Shown here piece by piece: positions 1 through 7,535 of a stretch of DNA of 13,413 nt. The stretch is taken from NCBI GenBank assembly GCA_900770765.1, contig CAAGLK010000071.1, positions 1-13,413 of the forward strand, given 5' to 3'. Under the pieces are notes generated by a model, which ran no database searches, was not told the DNA's origin, and saw only the letters and a list, made by a program, of their open reading frames with translations. Each line of letters begins with the position of its first letter. Position 1 is the first letter of the stretch. The translations under genes and the position numbers were made by a program. The stretch comes from Helicobacteraceae bacterium. GTDB lineage: Bacteria; Campylobacterota; Campylobacteria; Campylobacterales; Helicobacteraceae.

Positions 1-60
1 GGGGTGCATATGCGCAGGAGGGGGGGGGCGCGCGTCGAGGTAAATTAATAATCCTCTATT
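1..60. other. GC-rich edge with G9 run
   Basis: The first 40 bases are much more GC-rich than the rest of the window and include nine consecutive Gs at 20-28, followed by CGCGCG-like sequence. From about 41 the composition returns to the AT-rich background. No ORF is supported. This could be a contig end with poor base calls, or the remnant of a poly-G contingency tract where assembly broke. The two cannot be separated from this sequence. Confidence 0.4.
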
Positions 61-71
61 TCCAGCCTAGA

Positions 72-200
72 CTACAAAGCCGTCTCGCTTCATATTTTGA
101 ATCCCATTTTCGCAAAAAAGCTCGGTCACTTACAACAAGTAAGCTCCCTTGCTTTTTGCTTAATGGAATCCAAACTATTTTGCGATGCGACTTTGATGTT
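72..200 (+). repeat. 129-bp structured repeat, copy 1
   Basis: This segment aligns end to end, at equal length, with the minus strand of 9845-9973. The outer 31 bases (72-102) differ at 3 positions and the last 30 (171-200) at 3. It folds as one long hairpin. P1 pairs 75-88 with 182-195, P2 pairs 96-108 with 162-174, P3 pairs 112-121 with 151-159 (one extra A), and P4 pairs 129-133 with 139-143 around loop AACAA. P3 and P4 are separated by an internal loop of TCGGTCA (122-128) and CTCCCTT (144-150), identical in the other copy although the helices differ. It may be a small non-coding RNA, a MITE-like element or a hairpin recognised by a transposase. I do not recognise it as a named family. 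The strand given is the one that carries the TCGGTCA side first. Confidence 0.75.
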
Positions 201-261
201 GTGGAAAGTTTTTATTATTGCATAGAAAACATTTTTGCGATTCCACATTTTAACCCCTATT

Positions 262-336
262 TTGTCATTTTGAGCGTTAGCGAAAAATCTAATAATAAAC
301 GCCTTTATAGATACTTCGCAATGCTTAGTATGACAA
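262..336. repeat. Dispersed palindromic repeat, 'GTCATTTTGAGCG' type
   Basis: The left arm (about 262-290, beginning TTGTCATTTTGAGCG) and right arm (about 309-336, ending TTAGTATGACAAA) form an imperfect inverted repeat around an AT-rich centre. Such arms, reading GTCATT-TGAGCG...TTCGC...ATGAC, resemble short dispersed intergenic palindromes seen in many bacteria, from memory. They produce spurious ORFs with 'VILSVSEKS...FAMLSMTK' peptides. No coding function is implied. Confidence 0.6.
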
Positions 337-395
337 AACTGCAGTTAGCTTTTTACAAAAAAGCACTTTTAGGATTCAACTTAAGCCGCCCTATT

Positions 396-482
396 TTGTC
401 ATTGCGAGGCTTTGAAAAAGCCGAAGCAATCCACGCTTTTAGATTGCCACGCCTTGACTTCGTCAAGTCTCGCAATGACAAA
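396..482. repeat. Dispersed palindromic repeat, 'CATTGCGAG' type
   Basis: CATTGCGAG at 400-408 is matched by its reverse complement CTCGCAATG at 469-477, and TTTGTCATTGCGAG faces CTCGCAATGACAAA. Between them are GAAGCAATCC and GATTGCC arms and a small internal hairpin (TTGACTTCGTCAA, about 454-466). The unit is an inverted repeat of about 85 bp of the CATTGCGAG...GCAATCC class. It is probably transcribed as a hairpin if at all. Nothing suggests a gene. Confidence 0.65.
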
Positions 483-497
483 AGCCCTCCACTCTGC

Positions 498-569
498 CAT
501 TGCGAGAAACACGCAGTATATTACCACCTTGTCATTGCGAGAAACACGCAGTGTTTCGTGGCAATCTAC
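498..569. repeat. Tandem partial copies of the 'CATTGCGAG' repeat
   Basis: The 20-mer CATTGCGAGAAACACGCAGT occurs at 498-517 and again at 533-552, spaced 35 bp start to start. The second copy continues into a hairpin with arms GAAACAC (541-547) and GTGTTTC (551-557) and then GGCAATC. The first copy is cut short after the shared 20 bases, so this looks like a partial duplication of one palindromic unit. It ends about 80 bp before the fcl start. Confidence 0.65.
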
Positions 570-652
570 AATGCAAAGCATTTGCGATTCCACAATTTCC
601 GCCCTCCGTTATCCGCCATCTGTTACCCGTATTCCGCAAAAAGGAGTGCCTA

Positions 653-1693
653 ATGCAGCTAGATTCTAAGATTTTTGTCGCTGGACATAGGGGTTTAAGT
701 GGAAGTGCGATTGTAGAGGCACTAAGGCAAAAAGGCTATAAAAATTTAATTTTAAAAACACATAAGGAGCTTGATTTAAGCGATTTTAACGCTACAAGTG
801 AATTTTTTAAAAACGAGAGGCCAGAATTTGTATTTTTAAGTGCGGCAAAAGTAGGTGGAATCATAGCAAACAACACTTATAGGGCGGATTTTATTTATCA
901 AAATTTAGCGATTCAAAATAGCGTAATTTACAATAGTTATAAATTTAGCGTTAAAAAGCTGCTATTTTTAGGCAGCTCTTGCATTTATCCTAAAAATGCA
1001 CCACAGCCTATAAAAGAGGAATCTTTGCTAACAAGTGAGCTAGAATACACAAACGAGCCTTATGCTATTGCAAAAATAGCTGGACTTAAAATGTGTGAGA
1101 GCTTTAACTTACAATATAACACAAATTTTATCTCACTAATGCCCACAAATCTTTATGGCGAAAATGACAATTTTGACTTTCAAAACTCTCATGTCCTCCC
1201 AGCCTTACTTCGTAAAATCCACTTAGCAAAACTGCTAGAAGCTAACGATTTAAGCGGAGTGGCAAAGGATTTGGGCGTTTTAGAGTGCGATGCGGTGGAA
1301 TCTTTAGCAAAATTAGGCGTAAGCAAAAGTGGCGTAGAAATATGGGGCAGTGGGAATCCAAGGCGAGAATTTTTACATAGCCAAGACTTAGCGGATGCTT
1401 GTGTATTTATAATGCAAAGCGTGGATTTTAAAGACTTAGTAGGCGATAAAAAAGAAGTAAGAAACACACACATAAACATAGGCAGTGGTAGCGATATAAG
1501 TATTAAAGAGTTAGCACTTTTGATTAAAAAAATTGTAGGCTTTAAAGGAGAACTTTACTTTAACACAAATAAGCCAGATGGCACGATGAGAAAACTAATG
1601 GATATTAGCAAAATTAAAAAGTTAGGCTGGAATCCTAAAATAAACTTAGATAGCGGCATTAAAGAGGTGTATAAATGGTATTTAAATCGCTAA
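653..1693 (+). CDS. fcl: GDP-L-fucose synthase-like epimerase/reductase
   Basis: This cytosolic NADP-dependent enzyme of the extended short-chain dehydrogenase family, 346 residues, would convert GDP-4-keto-6-deoxymannose to GDP-L-fucose. Visible motifs are the nucleotide-binding GHRGLSG (11-17), GSSCIYPK (107-114) with Ser108, EPYAIAK with Tyr137 and Lys141 (the Ser-Tyr-Lys triad), PTNLYGENDNF (164-174), WGSGNPRREFLH (231-242) and KPDGTMRK (307-314). ATG 653 is chosen because AAGGAG lies 7 bases upstream at 641-646. The frame stays open back to about 500, but that part is repeat DNA. It is about 25 residues longer than E. coli Fcl because of an extra segment near 191-228. manC follows. Gmd, the preceding pathway step, is not in the window, so the exact sugar product (fucose or another GDP-6-deoxy sugar, as in Campylobacter heptose modification) is inferred. 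Confidence 0.88.
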   Translation: MQLDSKIFVAGHRGLSGSAIVEALRQKGYKNLILKTHKELDLSDFNATSEFFKNERPEFVFLSAAKVGGIIANNTYRADFIYQNLAIQNSVIYNSYKFSVKKLLFLGSSCIYPKNAPQPIKEESLLTSELEYTNEPYAIAKIAGLKMCESFNLQYNTNFISLMPTNLYGENDNFDFQNSHVLPALLRKIHLAKLLEANDLSGVAKDLGVLECDAVESLAKLGVSKSGVEIWGSGNPRREFLHSQDLADACVFIMQSVDFKDLVGDKKEVRNTHINIGSGSDISIKELALLIKKIVGFKGELYFNTNKPDGTMRKLMDISKIKKLGWNPKINLDSGIKEVYKWYLNR

Positions 1694-1696
1694 ATT

Positions 1697-1705
1697 TGCT
1701 ATAAT
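1697..1705 (+). promoter_or_regulatory. Extended -10 promoter for manC
   Basis: TGCTATAAT (TG at 1697-1698, TATAAT at 1700-1705) is a perfect extended -10 element. It lies just after the fcl stop, in an AT-rich stretch, and 24 bases before the manC ATG. As usual for Campylobacterota sigma-70 promoters no clear -35 is seen. It would give a leader of about 20 nt with the AAAAAGGG ribosome site at 1718-1725. It implies that manC and the capsule genes behind it can be transcribed independently of fcl. Confidence 0.65.
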
Positions 1706-1729
1706 AAAGATTTTTCAAAAAGGGCGATA

Positions 1730-3103
1730 ATGACAAATATTATTTTATGCGGTGGCTCTGGCACGAGACTTTGGCCAATTAGCAGAACGCTTATGCCAAA
1801 GCAATTTGTAAAATTATTTAATAATCAATCTCTTTTTCAACTAACACTTAAGCGGAATCTAAAAATATGTGATAAGCAGTTAATAGTGTCAAATTGTGAG
1901 CAATATTTTTTAGCAAAAGACCAAGTAAATGAACTAGAGATTCCACATAAAATAAGCTATCTTTTAGAATCCGCTCCTAAAAATACTGCTCCAGCTATAG
2001 CCCTTGCTTGTTTTAGTTTAGATAAAGATGAACTTGTGCTTGTTAGCCCATCTGACCACTTAATAAAAAATGAGGATTCTTATAAAAATGCAATCTTAAA
2101 AGCACTAGAATTTGCAAAAGAAGGCTTTCTTGTAACCTTTGGCATTAAGCCAACTTCACCAGAAACAGGCTTTGGCTACATAGAAGGCGATGAGCGTGGA
2201 TGCGTTTTAGGATTCCATGAAAAGCCAGATTTAAAAAGAGCGCAAGAATACATTAAAAAAGGTAATTTTTACTGGAATAGCGGAATGTTTGCCTTTAAGG
2301 CTGGAATCTTTTTAGAAGAATTAAAAAAATTCTCTCCAGATATTTATAAAGCCTCTAAAATCGCTTATCAAAACGCCGACTTTAGCGACAATATTAGAAT
2401 AAAGCTAGAGGATATGGCTAACATACCAGAAAATAGCATTGATTATGCAGTAATGGAAAAGACAAAAAAGGCTAAAGTCGTGCCTTCAAATATCGGCTGG
2501 AGCGACCTTGGGAGCTTTGATGCCTTATATGAAGAATTGCCAAAAGATAAAGATGGAAACACGCTTAATGAAAATCATATAAATATAAATTCTAAAAATA
2601 ATTTAATCTATGGAAATGAGCGAAAAATCGCCACAATTGATATAGAAAATCTAGTGATAGTAGATACAGGCGATGCATTATTAATTTCTAAAAAGGGTAG
2701 CACACAAAAAATAAGGCAAGTAGTGCAAGAGCTAAAGGCTAATAAAAGCGAACTTCACAATATCCACTTAACAGGCTTCCGCCCTTGGGGAAGCTACACC
2801 GTGCTAGAAAACACGCAAGGCTATAAAATTAAAAAAATAGTAGTAAAACCAGGCAGTAGGCTAAGCTTACAAAAGCATTTTCACAGAAACGAGCATTGGG
2901 TAGTAGTAAGTGGAAGTGCAACGGTTACCGTTGGCGATGAAACAAGGCTTATCCGCCCTAATGAATCTACTTATATAAAAATGGGCGAAATTCACAGGCT
3001 AAGCAATGAAGGTAAAATCCCCGTTGTGCTTGTAGAGGTGCAAGTGGGTGAGTATTTAGAAGAAGATGATATTGTAAGAGTGGAGGATGATTTTAAAAGA
3101 TAA
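1730..3103 (+). CDS. manC: Bifunctional mannose-1-P guanylyltransferase / mannose-6-P isomerase
   Basis: This makes GDP-mannose from mannose-1-phosphate and GTP, and probably also isomerises fructose-6-phosphate to mannose-6-phosphate. The 457 residues have the usual length and order of the ManC/AlgA family. The N-terminal nucleotidyltransferase has GGSGTRLWP (8-16), PKQF (23-26), SPSDH (106-110) and GFHEKPD (161-167). A linker beta-helix region follows. The C-terminal type II phosphomannose isomerase cupin has FRPWGSY (350-356), the metal-site stretch QKHFHRNEHW (381-390) and GEIHRLSN (419-426). It has its own promoter and a ribosome site at 1718-1725. The stop codon directly abuts the kpsC start, so the two are cotranscribed. 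It feeds GDP-mannose to the Fcl branch or directly to capsule glycosyltransferases. The family assignment is firm; the isomerase activity is inferred from conserved residues. Confidence 0.95.
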   Translation: MTNIILCGGSGTRLWPISRTLMPKQFVKLFNNQSLFQLTLKRNLKICDKQLIVSNCEQYFLAKDQVNELEIPHKISYLLESAPKNTAPAIALACFSLDKDELVLVSPSDHLIKNEDSYKNAILKALEFAKEGFLVTFGIKPTSPETGFGYIEGDERGCVLGFHEKPDLKRAQEYIKKGNFYWNSGMFAFKAGIFLEELKKFSPDIYKASKIAYQNADFSDNIRIKLEDMANIPENSIDYAVMEKTKKAKVVPSNIGWSDLGSFDALYEELPKDKDGNTLNENHININSKNNLIYGNERKIATIDIENLVIVDTGDALLISKKGSTQKIRQVVQELKANKSELHNIHLTGFRPWGSYTVLENTQGYKIKKIVVKPGSRLSLQKHFHRNEHWVVVSGSATVTVGDETRLIRPNESTYIKMGEIHRLSNEGKIPVVLVEVQVGEYLEEDDIVRVEDDFKR

Positions 3104-5119
3104 ATGAGTGGATATTTATTTTATGTAAAAAATATTTTACAAATTTTTTATAAAAGGCGTTTTGTAGGCTGGGGGCGGAAGCGCACGGGGAGATTTGCGG
3201 AGTTTTTAGCAAAGAAATTTAAAGGTAGTTTTAGCCTTTATGAAGATGGCTTTATCCGCTCTGTGGGGCTTGGCTTAGAGGGTGCAAAAGCATTTGGGAT
3301 GATTTGCGATAATAGCGGAATCTACTATGATGCCACAAAAACAAGCGATTTAGAAAACTTATTAAATAGCACAAATTTTAGCGATGAGATTTTAAAAGAG
3401 GCTAGATGGTGCATTGAGTTTATAAAAGAGTTTGGAATCTCAAAATACAATTGCGCTAGTGAAATTGATAAAAATTTTATAAAAAAATATGATTTAGAAA
3501 ATAATAAAAATATTTTAATAATCGCACAAACCGCAAATGACGCATCGCTAAAATACGGCTTAGCAGAATCTGTAAGCACGGATTCCATCATTAAAACTGC
3601 AATAGAAGAGAATCCTGGTGCAAATATTTTATTAAAAGCCCATCCTGATGTGCTAAGCGGTAAAAAAGTTTCTAGTATAAATTTAAAAAATTTAGATTCT
3701 AATATAAAAGTTATTACAGAAGATATTAACCCTATTTCGCTTTTAAAAAAAATTTCTAAGGTTTATACTAAAACTTCTGGTATGGGGTTTGAAGCACTAT
3801 TATGCGGCTGTGAGTGTGTGTGCTTTGGCGCTCCATTTTATGCTGGGTGGGGAGTTAGCGATGATAGGGTTAAGATTCCAGCTAGACGAACTCGTAAATT
3901 AAGTGTAGAGGAAATTTTCGCCGCTGCGTATTTAATTTATACAAAATATAAGAATCCTTACACAAATGAACCCACGACCTTAAGGGAGCTTTTACCACAG
4001 ATTCTAAAGTTAAAAGAGAGATTAAAAAAAGAGGATAAAACGATATTTTTATTTGGCTTTTCTGTGTGGAAAAGGGATTTTATGAAGCCATTTTTAAATG
4101 CAAAAAAGGCAGTATTTATTAGCACTTTTTCAAAAAATCCACTTGAAGACGCACTTAAAAAAGGCTTAGATAAAAATTGCCTTGTATATGTGTGGGGGAA
4201 AAGAGAGATTAAGAATCTTAAAGGCTGGTGTGATAAAAATAATATAAATATCACTAGAGTAGAAGATGGATTTATCCGCTCAATAGGGCTTGGAAGCGAT
4301 TTAACTCGCCCTTATTCGCTTGTGTTTGATAAAGTTGGAATGTATTTTGACACTACACAAGAAAGTGGCTTGGAAAATATTTTAAATTATCATAATTTTA
4401 ATAAGTGGGAGTTAGAGGAAGCAAGAGAGCTTAAAAATTTATTAATAAATACTAGAATCTCAAAATATAATAGCGATAAATGTGCTAAAATTCCGCCACA
4501 AAATAAAAAAATCGCATTAGTAATTGGTCAAGTAGAAGATGATGCAAGTGTCAAAATCGGCGCTGATGGTATGAAAAACCTAGAGTTATTAACACAAGCT
4601 AGCAAAAACACAAAAGATAGCTATATAATTTATAAACCTCATCCAGATGTGCTAAGTGGGAATAGAATCGGTGCGGTAGAAAATAGCGAAGCGTTAAAAT
4701 ATTGTGATTACATCGCCTCTAGCGTTAGTTTGCCAATATTACTTGATATAGCAGATGAGATTCATACTATGACTTCTACTAGCGGTTTAGAGGCGATTTT
4801 AAGGGGTAAAAAAGTGGTGTGTTATGGTAAGGCGTTCTGGGCTGGGTGGAATCTAAGCTGTGATAAAAAAGAGATTCCAAGACGAAATAGAAGCGTAAGC
4901 GTTGATGAGCTTGTAGCGGCGGCTTATGTGCTATATCCTAAATATATCCACCCTAACACTCTAGAGCCATGCAGAGCAAAAGACTTAATTTTAGCCTTAC
5001 AAAAACAAAGAGAGGAGTTAAAAAATCCGCTTAAGCTATTTTTATTTAAAGCACATTCTATTTATGCAAGAGTGGGGCAGAAGCTATTATATTTTTTAAA
5101 ATTTATGGTGAGAAAATGA
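3104..5119 (+). CDS. kpsC: Capsule Kdo transferase KpsC (dual domain)
   Basis: KpsC is a cytoplasmic-side glycosyltransferase of group 2/3 capsule assembly. With KpsS it builds the poly-Kdo linker on lyso-phosphatidylglycerol to which the capsule is joined. The 671 residues match the usual length. The protein is an internal tandem duplication. Half one (about 14-300) has EDGFIRS (47-53), HPDVLSG (180-186), TSGMGFEA (224-231) and FYAGWG (245-250). Half two (about 313-632) has EDGFIRS (387-393), HPDVLSG (513-519), TSGLEA (559-564) and FWAGWN (578-583). In characterised KpsC the two halves are separate Kdo transferases making alternating linkages. The start directly follows the manC stop with no spacer, and the end overlaps kpsS by ATGA, showing translational coupling. 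The C-terminal tail (640-671) is basic and hydrophobic and may contact the membrane (inference). Confidence 0.95.
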   Translation: MSGYLFYVKNILQIFYKRRFVGWGRKRTGRFAEFLAKKFKGSFSLYEDGFIRSVGLGLEGAKAFGMICDNSGIYYDATKTSDLENLLNSTNFSDEILKEARWCIEFIKEFGISKYNCASEIDKNFIKKYDLENNKNILIIAQTANDASLKYGLAESVSTDSIIKTAIEENPGANILLKAHPDVLSGKKVSSINLKNLDSNIKVITEDINPISLLKKISKVYTKTSGMGFEALLCGCECVCFGAPFYAGWGVSDDRVKIPARRTRKLSVEEIFAAAYLIYTKYKNPYTNEPTTLRELLPQILKLKERLKKEDKTIFLFGFSVWKRDFMKPFLNAKKAVFISTFSKNPLEDALKKGLDKNCLVYVWGKREIKNLKGWCDKNNINITRVEDGFIRSIGLGSDLTRPYSLVFDKVGMYFDTTQESGLENILNYHNFNKWELEEARELKNLLINTRISKYNSDKCAKIPPQNKKIALVIGQVEDDASVKIGADGMKNLELLTQASKNTKDSYIIYKPHPDVLSGNRIGAVENSEALKYCDYIASSVSLPILLDIADEIHTMTSTSGLEAILRGKKVVCYGKAFWAGWNLSCDKKEIPRRNRSVSVDELVAAAYVLYPKYIHPNTLEPCRAKDLILALQKQREELKNPLKLFLFKAHSIYARVGQKLLYFLKFMVRK

Positions 5120-6309
5120 CTTTAGAAAATAGGATTAATGATATAAGTGGTAAAAGCGTTTTATTACTACAAGGTCCTATGGGGACATTTTTTAATAAAT
5201 TATTTAATATTTGTGAAAAAAAGGGTGCGGAAGTTTTTAGAATCGGCTTTAATTATGGCGATGAGTATTTTGCATTGAAAAAAAATTATTTTGCCTATAA
5301 AGATAAGCCTAAAAAATGGGCAGATTTTTTAAAAGAATTTCTAGCGGCACATAATATTTCTGTGATATTTTTATTTGGAGATTGTAGATTTTATCACCGA
5401 ATCGCTATTTCAATAGCTAGGAAGCTAGATATTGAAGTATATGTTTTTGAAGAAGGTTATTTGCGTCCAGGCTTTATCACGCTAGAGCATTTTGGAGCAA
5501 ATAGTAATTCTAAGATTCCAAAGGATAGGAAATTTTATGATAAATTACCATTAAATAAAAATGAAATATCCCCCAAGTCGCATTCCACTTATGGGCAAAT
5601 GGCGTGGTGGGCATTGCAGTATTATGTAATCTCTAATATTCTTTATTTTACCTATCCGCATTATATTCATCATAGGGATTTTTCAGCATTTAATGAGTGT
5701 GTAAGTGGGATTAAAAATTTTTTTAGAAAATATTATAATAAACTTAAAGAGAGAAATTTAGAGGCAACGATTCAAAAAATTAAGGGTAAATATTATTTTG
5801 TCGCTATTCAAACACATGATGATTTTCAAGTAAGGTCGCATTCTAAGTTTAAAACTATAGAGGATTTTTTAGAATCCACACTGCGTTCTTTTATACATAA
5901 CGCCCCACAAAATACAAAAATAGTTTTTAAACATCACCCAATGGATAGAGGTAAGAAAAACTACACAAAATTTATAGAAAAAATAGCAAAAGAATGCGAT
6001 GTAGAAGATAGAGTAATAGTCGTATGGGATGTGCATCTGCCAACACTGCTTAAAAATGCAAAAGCTGTGGTGGTGATAAATAGCACCGTGGGGCTAAGTG
6101 CGCTATATCATGAAAAGCCTACGATTTGTCTAGGGGATGCTATGTATAATATAGATGGACTAACAAGCAAGGGTGTAGCATTAAATGACTTTTGGACTAA
6201 ATATAAAAAAGTGGATATGAAGCTGTATTTGAAGTTTAGACAATATTTAATAGAAAAAACACAATGCTATGGCAGCTTTTATTTAAGCGATAAAGTAGAA
6301 TTTGACTAA
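5116..6309 (+). CDS. kpsS: Capsule Kdo transferase KpsS
   Basis: KpsS adds the first Kdo to the phosphatidylglycerol acceptor, after which KpsC extends the linker. The 397 residues are typical of the family. Visible motifs are QGPMGTFF (19-26), FLFGDCRFYH (85-94), FEEGYLRPGFITLE (111-124), KHHPMDRG (272-279) and NSTVGLSAL (322-330), the last two forming the donor-binding half. The ATG overlaps the kpsC stop in an ATGA junction. Its own stop overlaps the next gene start by one base (TAATG). The pair of Kdo transferases indicates that this organism makes an ABC-transporter-type, Kdo-anchored capsule. The export genes kpsMTED are not in this window. Confidence 0.93.
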   Translation: MTLENRINDISGKSVLLLQGPMGTFFNKLFNICEKKGAEVFRIGFNYGDEYFALKKNYFAYKDKPKKWADFLKEFLAAHNISVIFLFGDCRFYHRIAISIARKLDIEVYVFEEGYLRPGFITLEHFGANSNSKIPKDRKFYDKLPLNKNEISPKSHSTYGQMAWWALQYYVISNILYFTYPHYIHHRDFSAFNECVSGIKNFFRKYYNKLKERNLEATIQKIKGKYYFVAIQTHDDFQVRSHSKFKTIEDFLESTLRSFIHNAPQNTKIVFKHHPMDRGKKNYTKFIEKIAKECDVEDRVIVVWDVHLPTLLKNAKAVVVINSTVGLSALYHEKPTICLGDAMYNIDGLTSKGVALNDFWTKYKKVDMKLYLKFRQYLIEKTQCYGSFYLSDKVEFD

Positions 6310-7535
6310 TGGATATTTTAGAATTTTTACCACAACTTCTAAAAAATAAAAAAATAATCTTAGGTGTATGCGGAAGTGTGGCGATTTATAAAAGCCTAGA
6401 GCTTATTAGGATTCTGCAAAAGCTTGGCGCAAATGTGCGAGTAGTTTTAAGCCAAAGCGCACAAGAGTTTATAAACCCACTTTTATTTGAAGCAATTTCA
6501 AAAAATAAAGTGCTTACAAAGGAATCTCAAAGCTGGGATTCCACCAACGCCTTAAATCACATAGAAATAACCGATGCCGATGCCTTTATAATAGCCCCAG
6601 CAAGTGTAAATAGCATTAATAAAATAGCTTGTGGAATCTGCGATACAATCTTACTAGAATCCTTTATCGCTTTTGATAAAATTAAACTACTAGCCCCAGC
6701 GGCAAATACAAAAATGCTAAAAAATAGCATAACACAAGAGAATCTAAAAAAGCTAAAAAATCTAGGGGTTAAAATAATAAGACCGCAAGTTAAAGAGCTA
6801 GCTTGTGGCATAGTCGGCAATGGTGCATTAGCAGAGCCGCTAGAAATCGCCTTTAACATTATAAAAGCCCTTTTAAAAGATAGTTTTTTTAAAGACAAAA
6901 GCATTTTAATAACCGCTGGCGGAAGCAAGGAGGCTATAGATTCCGTGCGTTATATTTCAAATTACTCTAGTGGTAAAATGGGCTACGCTTTAGCATTGTG
7001 CGCATATTTTCTAGGAGCTAAAACCACGCTTATATCCCCTACTCTGCCCTTTAATTTGCCGCTTGAGATAAATTATAAAAAGGCAGAATCTAGCAAAGAG
7101 TTTTTAGAAAATATAAAAAATTGGCAAAAAGACCTTAAGGATTCCGCCTTAAGCTATCTTTTTATGAGTGCGGCAATTAGCGACTATGTGCCAGAAAAAA
7201 TAGCGGATAAAAAGCTAAAAAAACAAGAAATAGGCAAAGAGTGGAATCTTAAATTAAAACAAAATTTAGATATTCTAAAAAGCATAGAAAAAAATCAAAA
7301 TACAATAGGATTCAAGCTAGAATCTAGCCAAAATGCGGAATCTCTAGCAAAAACTGCCTTAGAAAAAAAAGGCTTAAATGCAATTTGTCTAAACCGCATA
7401 AGCGATAATTTTAATCCGCTAGATTCTAATCAAAATGAAATCACATTTATCACAAAAGATTCTAGCATTTTACTACCTTTAAGCGATAAAATAACGCTAT
7501 CTTTTAAAATCCTACAAGAAGTAAAAAAGCTATGA
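6309..7535 (+). CDS. coaBC: CoaBC, phosphopantothenoylcysteine synthetase/decarboxylase
   Basis: This bifunctional cytosolic enzyme of coenzyme A synthesis joins 4'-phosphopantothenate to cysteine (CoaB) and decarboxylates the product (CoaC, FMN-dependent). It has 408 residues, the usual length. The N-terminal CoaC half has LGVCGSVAIYKSLELI (18-33), catalytic His84 in NHIEITDAD, APASVNS (96-102) and ACGIVGNG (165-172) with the flap Cys166. The usual PxMN motif reads PAANTKM (130-136), so Met is replaced by Ala while the Asn stays. The C-terminal CoaB half has ITAGGSKEAIDSVRYIS (201-217), SSGKMG (220-225), AAISDY (288-293) and KKLKKQ (301-306). The start overlaps the kpsS stop by one base, and the end overlaps the following gene by ATGA. 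A housekeeping gene is thus coupled to capsule genes. Confidence 0.93.
   Translation: MDILEFLPQLLKNKKIILGVCGSVAIYKSLELIRILQKLGANVRVVLSQSAQEFINPLLFEAISKNKVLTKESQSWDSTNALNHIEITDADAFIIAPASVNSINKIACGICDTILLESFIAFDKIKLLAPAANTKMLKNSITQENLKKLKNLGVKIIRPQVKELACGIVGNGALAEPLEIAFNIIKALLKDSFFKDKSILITAGGSKEAIDSVRYISNYSSGKMGYALALCAYFLGAKTTLISPTLPFNLPLEINYKKAESSKEFLENIKNWQKDLKDSALSYLFMSAAISDYVPEKIADKKLKKQEIGKEWNLKLKQNLDILKSIEKNQNTIGFKLESSQNAESLAKTALEKKGLNAICLNRISDNFNPLDSNQNEITFITKDSSILLPLSDKITLSFKILQEVKKL

Noticed and set aside
201..261. Short gene or RNA between the structured repeat and the palindrome cluster
   Set aside because: Only a 6-bp stem (GTGGAA 201-206 with TTCCAC 241-246) was seen, with no promoter or coding signal strong enough to claim a feature.
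498..552. CRISPR array
   Set aside because: Only two copies of a 20-mer with a short spacer, inside a palindromic dispersed repeat, with no cas genes.
500..652. Longer fcl start about 51 codons upstream
   Set aside because: The extra codons come from the CATTGCGAG repeat and match no part of the Fcl family. ATG 653 has a good AAGGAG and places the nucleotide-binding motif at the normal position.
156..669. Overlapping open frames in several phases upstream of fcl
   Set aside because: They read through palindromic repeats (peptides such as VILSVSEKS and CHCEK), lack ribosome sites and overlap each other. They are products of repeat DNA, not genes.
3104..5119. Possible fusion of two genes because of the repeated halves
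   Set aside because: The tandem duplication and the 671-residue length are normal for KpsC.
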